A stretch of 64,000 nucleotides of DNA from Clostridia bacterium (GTDB taxonomy: Bacteria; Bacillota; Clostridia; Oscillospirales; Acutalibacteraceae): the NCBI GenBank assembly GCA_017407755.1, contig JAFQVY010000015.1, positions 110,798-174,797 of the forward strand, read 5' to 3'. The notes under the pieces were generated by a model that saw only the letters and a program-made list of their open reading frames with translations, was not told the DNA's origin and did no database searches. Of the stretch, positions 8,683 through 17,528 are shown piece by piece. Position 1 is the first letter of the stretch; each line of letters opens with the position of its first letter. The position numbers and the translations under genes are program-made.

Positions 8683-10590
8683 TTAGTTTATCTTATGCTT
8701 AAAGGTTGGAACTATTTCCGAAAGCATTTCTACAACCTTTTCGCTGTTATTGTCCTCTGCATATTCTTTAAGCTCTGAAAGCTTTTTAAGCAAGTCTTCT
8801 TCGTCAATGGCAATCTGGTTGCCAATGAAAATTTTCTTGTTTCCTGTGGATTTAAGGCCCTCTTCGTTCATAAGAAGCTCTTCAAAAAGCTTCTCACCGG
8901 GGCGAAGACCTGTAAACTTAATCTCAACGTCCCTATATGGAACCTTTCCGTACATTCTTATGAGGTTTTCTGCCAATGTAGTAATCTTAACAGGCTCACC
9001 CATATCAAGAACGAAAATTTCACCGCCCTGTGCCATAGCACCCGCCTGAAGCACCAACGACACAGCCTCAGGAATAGTCATAAAATAGCGGATAATGTCA
9101 GGGTGGGTAACGGTAACGGGCTTGCCGTTTTCAATCTGACGTCTGAAAAGAGGAATAACCGAACCGTTTGAACCTAAAACATTACCAAATCGTGTTGTAA
9201 CAAAGTCGGTTTTTGTGCTGTGCTGAGCCTTATACTGGGCAATCATTTCACAGCAACGCTTTGTTGCACCCATTACGTTTGTGGGATTAACCGCCTTGTC
9301 GGTGGAAATCATAACAAACTTTTCTACTTCGTAAATTTCAGCCAAGGTAGCAACGTTATATGTGCCGAAAATGTTATTCTTAACGGCTTCCTCAGGGGAA
9401 GTCTCCATTAAGGGAACGTGCTTGTGAGCCGCCGCGTGGAAAACAATATCAGGCCTATACTCCTTGAAAATGCTTTCCATTTTGTCGTAATCTCTTACTG
9501 ATGCAATAAGGGTAACAAGGTTAAGACCCTCTTCGTGCTCAAGCATTAATTCCTGCTGAATATCATAGGCGTTATTCTCGTAAATATCAACAATAATAAT
9601 CTTTTTCGGCTCGTAGTTTGCAATCTGCCTTACAAGCTCGGAGCCTATGGAACCGCCGCCGCCTGTAACCATACAAGCCTTGCCTTTAATAAATGCCTTT
9701 ATGCTTTCCTTGTCAAAGGAAATGGGCTCTCTGCCCAAAAGGTCTTCAATCTTAATATCCTGTACCTGTTTTAAAAGTCCCTTGCCGCTGCTTGTATCAT
9801 CAAAATAAAGCTGGCTTAAATAAGGAACCATTTTAATACTGCACTGAGTCTGAGAGCAGATTTCAAGGATTTGCTTTCTTTCCTCCTCTGTACAGGAAGG
9901 AATCGCAAACAAAATAAGGGAAATGTTATTTGCTTTGCAAATCTGAGGAATATCCTGAGTATTGCCTAAAACGGGAACTCCGTTTATTTTTGTGCCGTAT
10001 TTTGCACGGTTGTCGTCAACAAGACAAACGGGGAAAATATCGTGAGAAGGGTTGTTTGGGTCGCTTTTTGCACTTTCAATATCAGCTAAAATCAGCTTTG
10101 CGGCCTGACCTGCGCCTACAATAAGGGTGCGGCGGCTGTTTTCCTGTCTGCCTGCCTCGGTAAGGCGAATAATGGCTTGCTTGAAAAGCATTCTTACCCC
10201 AATCATACAAACAAGAGCAATAAAATAGAAAATCACAAAATATAGTAAGGGGAATCTGCCCTTAAATACATCAAAATAGTAGGTAAACAACCCGCTTATA
10301 CCAAAGCTTAGGGTCACTGCAACAGCACAGACCAAAAAGTCTTTTTTGCCGTAAAGACGCCAGAAAAAGGAGTAAGCGCCCAAGCTCATTAAAAACAAAA
10401 CGGTAAAAAGCCCTACGATGCCAATGGTCAATGTAAGGGTAGACCAAGGCACAGAAAAGCCTTGCACAGCAGGAGCACTTCTTAAAATATCCACCCACAT
10501 AAGAGCCAAATTAGCAAAGGTGCCTGTTACCGCCACAATAAGTATATCTGCAATAAGCAAAAATCCCTTTCGGGAGCTGAACTTCTTCAT
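8683..10590 (-). CDS. Membrane-bound nucleoside-diphosphate-sugar 4,6-dehydratase (CapD/PglF/FlaA1 family)
   Basis: About 635 residues. Four N-terminal membrane helices (to about 130) precede a Rossmann-like CoA-binding fold (LIVGAGQAA), then a C-terminal SDR domain with the NAD motif GGGGSIGSE near 315 and TSPEEAVKNNIFGT, STDKAVNPTNVMGATKR and GEIFVLDMG blocks. Family members convert UDP-GlcNAc to the 4-keto-6-deoxy sugar that starts diacetyl-bacillosamine, fucosamine or quinovosamine synthesis. ATG 10590 is preferred over an in-frame ATG at 10614. The promoter would leave only about 16 bases of leader before 10614, with no ribosome site, while agaggt lies ahead of 10590. The gene is divergent from the initiating sugar transferase and upstream of glmS, so it probably supplies the first sugar. 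Which sugar cannot be told. Confidence 0.9.
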   Translation of the reverse strand: MKKFSSRKGFLLIADILIVAVTGTFANLALMWVDILRSAPAVQGFSVPWSTLTLTIGIVGLFTVLFLMSLGAYSFFWRLYGKKDFLVCAVAVTLSFGISGLFTYYFDVFKGRFPLLYFVIFYFIALVCMIGVRMLFKQAIIRLTEAGRQENSRRTLIVGAGQAAKLILADIESAKSDPNNPSHDIFPVCLVDDNRAKYGTKINGVPVLGNTQDIPQICKANNISLILFAIPSCTEEERKQILEICSQTQCSIKMVPYLSQLYFDDTSSGKGLLKQVQDIKIEDLLGREPISFDKESIKAFIKGKACMVTGGGGSIGSELVRQIANYEPKKIIIVDIYENNAYDIQQELMLEHEEGLNLVTLIASVRDYDKMESIFKEYRPDIVFHAAAHKHVPLMETSPEEAVKNNIFGTYNVATLAEIYEVEKFVMISTDKAVNPTNVMGATKRCCEMIAQYKAQHSTKTDFVTTRFGNVLGSNGSVIPLFRRQIENGKPVTVTHPDIIRYFMTIPEAVSLVLQAGAMAQGGEIFVLDMGEPVKITTLAENLIRMYGKVPYRDVEIKFTGLRPGEKLFEELLMNEEGLKSTGNKKIFIGNQIAIDEEDLLKKLSELKEYAEDNNSEKVVEMLSEIVPTFKHKIN

Positions 10591-10637
10591 CACAATACCT
10601 CTTGTCAAAGACATAATTAATGCAATTTTACAAATAA

Positions 10638-10666
10638 ATTATACAACTTATACCCTTTAATGTCAA
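10638..10666 (-). promoter_or_regulatory. Consensus promoter of the 4,6-dehydratase-glmS operon
   Basis: On the minus strand TTGACA (10666-10661) and TATAAT (10643-10638) are both perfect matches, 17 bases apart. Transcription should start near 10631. Confidence 0.88.
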
Positions 10667-10692
10667 TTAAAGTTTTTTATAAACATTTTCCG

Positions 10693-10720
10693 TTGATTTT
10701 CTTATTTTATATGTTATAAT
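10693..10720 (+). promoter_or_regulatory. Promoter of the surface-glycan cluster
   Basis: TTGATT (10693-10698) and TATAAT (10715-10720) have a 16-base spacer. It is divergent from the promoter at 10638-10666 with only 26 bases between them, so one regulator could act on both. Confidence 0.7.
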
Positions 10721-10772
10721 ATAGGGTGAATTATTATGAAATTTATTACATAAAGTTTTAGGGGTAGAGGAT

Positions 10773-11408
10773 ATGTATAAATTTTTCAAACGCGGTGCCG
10801 ACATTTTGATTTCGCTTTTGGGGCTTATTATTTTGTCTCCTGTGCTGGCTATAACAGCTCTGTGTATTAAAATCGACTCAAAAGGGTCTGTTATCTTTAA
10901 GCAAAAGCGTTTAGGAAAAGACGGCAAGGTTTTCGAAATTTTAAAATTCCGCAGTATGTGTGTCGGTGCTGAGCACACGGGCTCAGGTGTTTATTCGGGA
11001 AAAGGCGATGCAAGGGTTACAAAGGTAGGCAAATTTATCCGTGCCACAAGCATCGATGAATTGCCTCAGCTTGTAAATATCCTTAAGGGCGATATGAGCA
11101 TCATAGGTCCCCGTCCCCCTCTTACATACCACCCTTGGCCTTTAGAGGACTACTCTGATGAGCAAAGGCACATGTTTGACGTACGCCCCGGTGTCACCGG
11201 TTGGGCACAGGTAAACGGCAGAAAAGACGTTGAGTGGAACCGCAGAATCGAACTTAACGTCTGGTACACAAGAAACATTTCCTTTATCCTTGATTTGAAA
11301 ATTTTCTTCATTTCCATTTTCAAGGTTCTTAAAAACGCTGACAACGAAAACACCACCGAAACCGCCGCACAGGCACAGGCTCAGAAAAAGGAAACTGTCA
11401 GCAGATAA
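10773..11408 (+). CDS. Initiating sugar transferase (polyprenyl-phosphate glycosyl-1-phosphate transferase)
   Basis: 211 residues of the bacterial sugar transferase family (PglC/WbaP/EpsL catalytic domain). One N-terminal hydrophobic segment (about 10-33) inserts as a membrane hairpin. The family blocks KFRSM, DELPQLVNILKGDMSIIGPRP, RPGVTGWAQVNGR and WYTRN are all present. These enzymes move a sugar-1-phosphate from a UDP-sugar to undecaprenyl phosphate, starting a glycan repeat unit at the inner membrane face. The size matches the small PglC-type proteins, without the large N-terminal membrane domain of WbaP. The Ala/Gln-rich tail is not conserved. It is the first gene of the plus-strand cluster, opposite a CapD-like dehydratase, which suggests that the dehydratase product or UDP-GlcNAc is its substrate. 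Confidence 0.93.
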   Translation: MYKFFKRGADILISLLGLIILSPVLAITALCIKIDSKGSVIFKQKRLGKDGKVFEILKFRSMCVGAEHTGSGVYSGKGDARVTKVGKFIRATSIDELPQLVNILKGDMSIIGPRPPLTYHPWPLEDYSDEQRHMFDVRPGVTGWAQVNGRKDVEWNRRIELNVWYTRNISFILDLKIFFISIFKVLKNADNENTTETAAQAQAQKKETVSR

Positions 11409-11442
11409 CTTTACCTCTAAGGTATATCGGGGAGGGTTGGGT

Positions 11443-12357
11443 ATGAAGCTTCTTTTAACAGGGGCATTTCAATATACAGAAGCAGAGCTTAGCCTGCTTA
11501 AAAATGCAGGTTTTGAAATCACCTATATTCAAAATGAGCTTGAAAAGCTCACCGTAGACTGCAGTCAGTTTGATGCAGTTGTATGTAATTCCCTGTTTTT
11601 AAATAACGACATTGAAAAGTTCACAAACCTTAAGGCAGTTCAGCTTACAAGTGCAGGTTGCGACAGAATTCCCGTAAGCAAATTTGCTAAGAGGGGTATT
11701 GCCCTTTTTAACGCCAAGGGTGTTTACAATATTCCTATGGCGGAGTTCTCGGTACTAAAAGCCCTTGAAATTTATAAGGACTCCAAGCTTTTTTACAAAA
11801 ACCAGGAACAAAAGCTTTGGGATAAAAGCCGAAATCTTCTTGAGCTTTATGAAAAAACCGTGCTTATAATCGGCGTGGGCAATATCGGACAGGAATGCGC
11901 CAAACGCTTCAAAGCATTTGGCACAAAGGTGCTGGGTGCCGATATTTTCGACAGCAAAAGCGAATTTGTTGACGAATTCTTTTATATGGACAGCTTAAAC
12001 ACTGCACTTAAGCTTGCCGACATCGTGGTGCTTTGTCTGCCTCTTACAGAAAAAACCCAAAATATAATAAACGAAGAAACCTTAAACTCAATGAAAGACG
12101 ATAGTGTGCTTATCAACATATCTCGCGGCAAAATAATTAACGAAAACGACCTTATCTGCGCACTCCAAAACGGCAAGTTTCTTGGAGTTGCCTTAGATGT
12201 TTTTGAAAACGAACCTCTGCCCGCAGAAAACCCCCTGTGGAGTATGGAAAAAGTTTACGTTACACCTCACAACAGTTTCGTTTCAGATGCTGTAAGCAAA
12301 AGACTTTTTGACCTTATATACAAAAATCTTACCGAGTTTGATTACGGCAAAAACTAA
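11443..12357 (+). CDS. D-2-hydroxyacid dehydrogenase, NAD-dependent
   Basis: 304 residues from ATG 11443, which has ggggaggg at proper spacing; a TTG six bases upstream touches that site and is less likely. The fold is the formate/glycerate dehydrogenase type: a Rossmann motif GVGNIGQE near 145, the catalytic Arg in NISRGKI, Glu in DVFENEP and His in TPHNS. The family reduces 2-keto acids to D-2-hydroxyacids (D-lactate, D-3-phosphoglycerate, VanH) with NADH. The substrate cannot be decided. The next gene is a D-Ala-D-Ala ligase homologue, an order that recalls vanH-vanA. However, the ligase loop is not of the D-lactate type, and no VanX is present. A role in making a D-hydroxyacid for glycan decoration is inference. 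Confidence 0.85.
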   Translation: MKLLLTGAFQYTEAELSLLKNAGFEITYIQNELEKLTVDCSQFDAVVCNSLFLNNDIEKFTNLKAVQLTSAGCDRIPVSKFAKRGIALFNAKGVYNIPMAEFSVLKALEIYKDSKLFYKNQEQKLWDKSRNLLELYEKTVLIIGVGNIGQECAKRFKAFGTKVLGADIFDSKSEFVDEFFYMDSLNTALKLADIVVLCLPLTEKTQNIINEETLNSMKDDSVLINISRGKIINENDLICALQNGKFLGVALDVFENEPLPAENPLWSMEKVYVTPHNSFVSDAVSKRLFDLIYKNLTEFDYGKN

Positions 12358-12373
12358 TGTTAGGAGTTTTAAA

Positions 12374-13420
12374 ATGAATAAAAAATCAATTTTAATCATT
12401 TTCGGCGGCAATTCCACCGAACACAATGTTTCATGCAAGTCGGTTATGAATTTTATAAAAAACATTCCCGACAACAAATACGAAAAGCACCTTGTGGGTA
12501 TAAAGAAAAACGGCGACTGGGTTTACTACAGTGCTGACACAAGCCTAATTTTACAGTGCAAATGGGCTGATGAGCCTTCAAATATTTCCTGTATGCTTTG
12601 TCCGGGCAAGGGTCTTGTGCTTTTAGATAACGAAAACACTACCATTAAGATTGACACCATAATCCCCGTGCTTCACGGCAAAAACGGCGAGGACGGCACA
12701 ATCCAAGGACTTTTTGAGCTTTGCTCTATACCATACGTTGGTTGCGGAGTTGTTTCCTCAGGCGTTTCAATGGACAAAGCTTATACAAAAATCATTGTAG
12801 ACAGTCTTAAAACCATTCCTCAGGCAAACTATGTCCTTGTAAAAGAGGGCGACAGCGACTCTTACATAGAAAATGCAGAAAAAACTTTGGGCTATCCGAT
12901 GTTTGTAAAGCCCTGTAAGTCGGGCTCTTCCCAAGGTGTAAGCAAGGCAGAAAACCGAACTGAGCTTATAAACGCTGTAAACCTCGCACTTAAGCACGAC
13001 TCAAAGGTGCTTATTGAAGAAACCATCAAAGGCAGAGAGCTTGAGTGTGCCGTTTTAGAGAAAAACGGTAAAATCGTTTGCTCAAATGCAGGCGAAGCCG
13101 TGGCAGGCGATGTTTTCTACAGCTACGAAGCTAAATATAATAACGCCGATTCAAAAACCGTTCTTAACCCCGATATTCCGGAAGGTGTTAATGAAAAGGT
13201 AAGAGAATATGCCGAGGCAATTTTTAAAGCCTTAGGTTGCAACGGGCTTTCAAGGGTTGACTTTTTTATGGAAGAAAACGGCAACGTTATCTTCAACGAA
13301 ATCAATACCCTTCCCGGCTTTACCGAAATCAGTATGTACCCTATGATGATGGAAGCTGTAGGCTATCCAATAGAAAAGCTCATGGAAGAGCTTATCGAAG
13401 GAGCAGGAATCTCGAAATAA
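12374..13420 (+). CDS. D-alanine--D-alanine ligase family protein (ATP-grasp)
   Basis: 348 residues from ATG 12374, with taggag upstream; earlier in-frame starts overlap the previous gene and lack a ribosome site. Both Ddl signatures are present: GGNSTEHNVS near residue 12 and NEINTLPGFTEISMYP near the C-terminus. The ATP-grasp block is VKPCKSGSSQG. The omega-loop reads YSYEAKY, the pattern of D-Ala-D-Ala ligases, whereas D-lactate ligases such as VanA carry a different loop with EKGSENA. Known enzymes join two D-Ala for the peptidoglycan stem. It may be the only Ddl of the cell or a paralogue devoted to this cluster. It is embedded between a D-2-hydroxyacid dehydrogenase and a glycosyltransferase, with a MurF-like gene 5 kb downstream. 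Confidence 0.9.
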   Translation: MNKKSILIIFGGNSTEHNVSCKSVMNFIKNIPDNKYEKHLVGIKKNGDWVYYSADTSLILQCKWADEPSNISCMLCPGKGLVLLDNENTTIKIDTIIPVLHGKNGEDGTIQGLFELCSIPYVGCGVVSSGVSMDKAYTKIIVDSLKTIPQANYVLVKEGDSDSYIENAEKTLGYPMFVKPCKSGSSQGVSKAENRTELINAVNLALKHDSKVLIEETIKGRELECAVLEKNGKIVCSNAGEAVAGDVFYSYEAKYNNADSKTVLNPDIPEGVNEKVREYAEAIFKALGCNGLSRVDFFMEENGNVIFNEINTLPGFTEISMYPMMMEAVGYPIEKLMEELIEGAGISK

Positions 13421-13438
13421 AAGAAAGCAGGAAGTTTA

Positions 13439-14542
13439 ATGAAATTTGTTCTTATTTCTCCCAAAAACCGAACTGCATATAACTTCAGAGGCGACCTTAT
13501 CAAGGATATAATCGCCAAAGGTTATGAGGTTGTCGTAACAGGACCTAACGACATAGACGTAGACAAAATTGAAGCTTTGGGTGCAAAATTTTATAAAATT
13601 CCTATGGAAAAGACAGGCGTTAACCCTGTGTCGGACCTTAAATATATCAAGGCTCTAAAAAAGCTTTTTAAAGAAGAAAAGCCCGACATAACCTTTGGCT
13701 ACACCATAAAGCCTGTTATCTACGGTGCAATTGCCGCACGCCTTGCCAAAGTTAAGCACAGATATTCTATGATTGCGGGTGCAGGTTATGTTTTCGTGGC
13801 AAAAACTGCAAAAGCAAAGCTTATCCGCTTTATTGTAAAGTTGCTTTACAAAATCGGCTTTGCCTGTGCAGAAAAGGTTGTGTTTATGAACCCCGACGAC
13901 CTTAATGACTTTACCTCTCTTAAGCTTGTGAAGAAAGAAAAGTGTGTAATGGTGAACGGCTCAGGCGTTAATATGGAGCGTTTTGAAAGGTGCAGTCTGC
14001 CCGAAGAGCCTATATTCTTTATGCTTTCCCGTGCACTGCACTCAAAGGGTGTTTCCGAATACCTTGAAGCAGCGGAAAAGGTAAAATCAAAGCACCCCAA
14101 TGCAAAATTTATGTACCTTGGCGAAATCGACGAAAGCATGCAGGACTCCCTAAAAAAAGAAGAGGTTCAGTATTATATAGATAAGGGTATTATCAACTAC
14201 TATCCAGAACACCCCGATGTAAGAATCTACTACCGTCAATGCTCTGTGTTTGTCCTTCCCTCTTATCGAGAAGGAATTCCCCGAACAGTTCAGGAGGCTA
14301 TGTCTATGGGCAGACCTGTGATTGTCACCGATGCCCCGGGTTGCCGCGAAACTGTAATAAACGGAAAAACAGGCTTTATGGTAGAGGTTAAAAACACAGA
14401 TGCTCTTTCTGAAGCTATGTGTAAATTCATAGAAAGCCCACAGCTTATAAAAACTATGGGCGAAGAAAGCTATAACTTATGTAAAGAAAAATTTGATGTC
14501 CGTAAAATCAATAAAGTATTGATGGGACATTTAGGAATATAA
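13439..14542 (+). CDS. Glycosyltransferase family 4 protein
   Basis: 367 residues with the GT-B two-domain layout of GT4. The N-terminal half starts KFVLISPKNR and contains FGYTIKPVIYG and the acceptor-side GAGYVF. The C-terminal half has the nucleotide-sugar pocket, LPSYREGIPRTVQEAMSMGRPVIVTDAPGCRETV, with the E-x7-E signature. Its closest recognisable group is the WbpH/CapM-like transferases that add N-acetylated sugars to lipid-linked intermediates. It is cytoplasmic or membrane-associated. It lies 18 bases after the ligase gene and 13 before the UDP-sugar dehydrogenase gene, clearly one operon. It is the only classical glycosyltransferase in the cluster, so the repeat unit built here is short or other transferases lie elsewhere. 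Confidence 0.92.
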   Translation: MKFVLISPKNRTAYNFRGDLIKDIIAKGYEVVVTGPNDIDVDKIEALGAKFYKIPMEKTGVNPVSDLKYIKALKKLFKEEKPDITFGYTIKPVIYGAIAARLAKVKHRYSMIAGAGYVFVAKTAKAKLIRFIVKLLYKIGFACAEKVVFMNPDDLNDFTSLKLVKKEKCVMVNGSGVNMERFERCSLPEEPIFFMLSRALHSKGVSEYLEAAEKVKSKHPNAKFMYLGEIDESMQDSLKKEEVQYYIDKGIINYYPEHPDVRIYYRQCSVFVLPSYREGIPRTVQEAMSMGRPVIVTDAPGCRETVINGKTGFMVEVKNTDALSEAMCKFIESPQLIKTMGEESYNLCKEKFDVRKINKVLMGHLGI

Positions 14543-14555
14543 CAGGAGGCTAAGT

Positions 14556-15869
14556 ATGTCACTTTACGAAAAAATTATTAACCGCGAAGAAAAAATCTCT
14601 CTTGTTGGTCTAGGTTATGTCGGTATGCCTATTGCAGTATCCTTCTCCAAAAAGGTAGATGTAATCGGCTTTGACCTGAACTCTGCTAAAATTGAGCTTT
14701 ACAAAAACGGCATCGACCCCACCAAAGAGGTAGGCGATGATGCGATAAAGGCTTGTACTGTTGATTTCACCGCAGACCCCGAACGACTTAAGGAAGCAAA
14801 GTTTCATATTGTAGCAGTTCCCACACCTGTAAATGCTGACCATACTCCCGACCTTACTCCTGTTGAGGGTGCCAGCCGTATATTGGGCAAACACCTTACA
14901 AAAGGCTCTATTGTTGTTTATGAATCCACCGTTTATCCCGGTGTTACCGAAGACATTTGTATCCCTATCTTAGAGGCTGAGTCAGGTCTTAAGTGCGGCG
15001 TGGATTTTAAAATAGGCTATTCCCCCGAAAGAATCAACCCCGGCGACAAGGTTCACCGTTTGGAAACAATCGTAAAAATTGTTTCAGGTATGGACGAGGA
15101 AACCTTAGACGAGGTTGCAAAGGTTTACGAGCTTGTTGTAGATGCTGGTGTTCACAGAGCCGAAAGCATTAAGGTTGCCGAAGCTGCGAAGGTTATTGAA
15201 AACAGCCAAAGGGACATCAACATCGCTTTCATGAACGAGCTTTCAATTATCTTCAACAAAATGGGCATTGACACAAAAGCTGTTTTAGAAGCAGCCGGCA
15301 CAAAGTGGAACTTCCTTAAGTTCTTCCCCGGTCTTGTTGGCGGTCACTGCATCGGCGTTGACCCTTATTACCTTACATACAAGGCAGAACAGCTTGGCTA
15401 TCACTCACAGATTATCCTTTCAGGCAGAAGAATCAACGACGACATGGGTAAATACGTTGTAGAATCCTTGGTTAAAAAGCTTATTTCTGCTGATATCCCT
15501 GTAAAGGGTGCAAAGATTGCAATCTTAGGCTTTACCTTTAAGGAAAACTGCCCCGACACAAGAAACACAAGAATTATCGACATAGTAAACGAGCTTAAGG
15601 AGTACGGCATTACTCCTCTTATTGCCGACCCCGAGGCTGACAAGGATGAAGCCAAGCACGAGTACGGCATCGAGTTTGTGGATATGAACACCATTAAAGA
15701 TATGGATGCCGTTATCCTTGCCGTTGCACACGAGCAGTTCAAATCTCTTACTATGAATGATATGGACAAGTTCTATAGCACTGGCCATTCAAAAGTGCTC
15801 TTAGACCTTAAAGGCCTCCTTAACCGCAAAGAGTATGAAACCGCAGATTATACCTACTGGAGGCTTTAA
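14556..15869 (+). CDS. UDP-N-acetylhexosamine 6-dehydrogenase (WbpO/TviB type)
   Basis: 437 residues of the UDP-glucose/GDP-mannose dehydrogenase superfamily, which oxidises C6 of a UDP-sugar to a uronate in two NAD-dependent steps. The NAD motif GLGYVGMPIA is near residue 18, the motif GYSPERINPGDK near 150, and the catalytic Cys in GLVGGHCIGVDPYY near 260. The C-terminal UDP-binding domain has GFTFKENCPDTRNT. GYSPERINPGD is typical of the WbpO/TviB group acting on UDP-GlcNAc or UDP-GalNAc. A WbpP/TviC-like epimerase two genes downstream completes the known route to UDP-GalNAcA. The start has aggaggctaagt upstream. Confidence 0.93.
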   Translation: MSLYEKIINREEKISLVGLGYVGMPIAVSFSKKVDVIGFDLNSAKIELYKNGIDPTKEVGDDAIKACTVDFTADPERLKEAKFHIVAVPTPVNADHTPDLTPVEGASRILGKHLTKGSIVVYESTVYPGVTEDICIPILEAESGLKCGVDFKIGYSPERINPGDKVHRLETIVKIVSGMDEETLDEVAKVYELVVDAGVHRAESIKVAEAAKVIENSQRDINIAFMNELSIIFNKMGIDTKAVLEAAGTKWNFLKFFPGLVGGHCIGVDPYYLTYKAEQLGYHSQIILSGRRINDDMGKYVVESLVKKLISADIPVKGAKIAILGFTFKENCPDTRNTRIIDIVNELKEYGITPLIADPEADKDEAKHEYGIEFVDMNTIKDMDAVILAVAHEQFKSLTMNDMDKFYSTGHSKVLLDLKGLLNRKEYETADYTYWRL

Positions 15870-15913
15870 ACTGCTATTTATATAATTTATAAGTTTACGA
15901 GAGAAGGATATTA

Positions 15914-17518
15914 ATGAAATCCAAAGTAACCGGCAATGCAGAAGATATAAAAAATATACTTAAGGACAAGCCACAATATAGAGAATGCCTGTTTTCACGA
16001 GGTTATTTTATAACTGAGGACGACTCTGTAAATAGTGATGACTATCCTTTTTACGGAGAATGGAAAACCGCTAAAATCAAAAACTATACAGCTCTAATAC
16101 ACAAAGATCAAGACTACTACATTTACACAAAAAATAACACAACATTATTGTTAATCGGCCATGCATACAACCCTTTTAACGATGTTTGCGAAGAGTCTCA
16201 ATTATTATTAGAAGCTCATATCGCATATTCTTTAAGCAAAGAAAAGTTCTTTAGCTGTATAAATGATTGGACGGGTATTTTTTGTTTATTTGTCTTTGAT
16301 AAAGATGTTATTGGTGTTCAAGACTGTTCCGGAATTAAAGCGTTATATTATGGAGTTATAAATAGTAGTGCCTGTTTTACTTCTCATCCGCAAATGGTTG
16401 CTGATATTTATAATCTCACATACGATCCTTTTGTAGAAAAGCTGGTGTCAAACAGATTTTATAATATCGGAAACAGATATCTGCCCGGAGATTTATCGCC
16501 CTTTAAAGAGCTTAAACGTATAGGGGCAAATGTATATTTGAAATACAATGAGGACAAAAAGGTAACAATACACAGGTTTTACCCCACAAAGCCATTAGAT
16601 TTCTGTAAAACAGAAAATGAATATAACGAAAGAATTGAAGAAGCTTACAAAATATTACATAAAAACATAGAATTGTGTTCTAAAAAGTGGCCTCGCAGTG
16701 CAATATCTTTATCCGGCGGAACCGACAGCAAAACCACTTTAGCTTGTGCAAACGGACTCTATGACAAATTCAGCTATTTTAGTTTTCAGTCAAAAGATAC
16801 TGAAGTAACAGATTCAAAAGCCGCTCACGAAATCTGTGACAAAATCAACCTAAAGCATGATATTTATCCAATACCTTCTCAAAATAGCGAAATAGAAGAT
16901 TACGAAGAACTTAAAGCTATCATCATTCATTCTTACGGATATGTCAGAGGATTAGCCGAACGAGAAATCCGTAAGCATATATGCATGTATAGATGGAACT
17001 ATTTTGATACAGAAATAAAATCCTGGATATCTGAAATTGTCCGTGTTTTCTTTGAACGCAAATACGGAATGAAATTCCCTGAAAAATTAACCCCCCGACA
17101 CTTCAGCATTTTTCAGACAAGGTACTTTGCATCTCCTTATCTTTTGTCTACATCTGATAAGGTGTATAAAGAATTTATGGAAAAATTCGATTTAGCAGAG
17201 CCAAAGTTCAACTATGAGCATACAGATATGTACTACTGGGAAGTCAGAATGAGCAGCTGGGGTATGATGGTTACTCAGTCTCTGGATATTTGCCACAGGA
17301 TTACATTTCCTTTTAACAACCGCCGTCTGATTGAATTAATTCTTACTCTACCCAGAGAACATAGAAAAACAGATAAAGTTCATAATGATATAATAAAAGT
17401 TGCTAATAAAGGCATCTATGATGCAAATATTCATATATTAAACAACTATTTCCATTCCGGAAGAATCACATTAGAAAAACTATATTTTAAATACCGCACA
17501 ATATTCAAAAAGAAATGA
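15914..17518 (+). CDS. Asparagine-synthetase-like amidotransferase with degenerate glutaminase domain
   Basis: 534 residues. The C-terminal half is an asparagine synthase domain with the PP-loop SGGTDSKT at 267-274. The N-terminal half keeps the outline of the Ntn glutaminase fold (GIFCLFVFDK, then VQDCSGIKALYYG where family members have RDPLGIKPLYY) but begins MKSKV and lacks the catalytic Cys2. It therefore probably uses free ammonia or acts as an adenylating ligase. Homologues such as WbpS in Pseudomonas O-antigen clusters are linked to amidation of uronic acids, which fits the UDP-uronate genes on both sides. The gene is visibly richer in A/T (ATA, TTA, AAA codons) than its neighbours, a sign of separate origin. 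agaaggatatta gives the start. Confidence 0.8.
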   Translation: MKSKVTGNAEDIKNILKDKPQYRECLFSRGYFITEDDSVNSDDYPFYGEWKTAKIKNYTALIHKDQDYYIYTKNNTTLLLIGHAYNPFNDVCEESQLLLEAHIAYSLSKEKFFSCINDWTGIFCLFVFDKDVIGVQDCSGIKALYYGVINSSACFTSHPQMVADIYNLTYDPFVEKLVSNRFYNIGNRYLPGDLSPFKELKRIGANVYLKYNEDKKVTIHRFYPTKPLDFCKTENEYNERIEEAYKILHKNIELCSKKWPRSAISLSGGTDSKTTLACANGLYDKFSYFSFQSKDTEVTDSKAAHEICDKINLKHDIYPIPSQNSEIEDYEELKAIIIHSYGYVRGLAEREIRKHICMYRWNYFDTEIKSWISEIVRVFFERKYGMKFPEKLTPRHFSIFQTRYFASPYLLSTSDKVYKEFMEKFDLAEPKFNYEHTDMYYWEVRMSSWGMMVTQSLDICHRITFPFNNRRLIELILTLPREHRKTDKVHNDIIKVANKGIYDANIHILNNYFHSGRITLEKLYFKYRTIFKKK

Positions 17519-17528
17519 GGCGCTTAAG

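Noticed and set aside
11443-13420. Glycopeptide-resistance operon vanHAX
   Set aside because: No VanX dipeptidase and no vanRS are present, and the ligase loop is of the D-Ala-D-Ala type.
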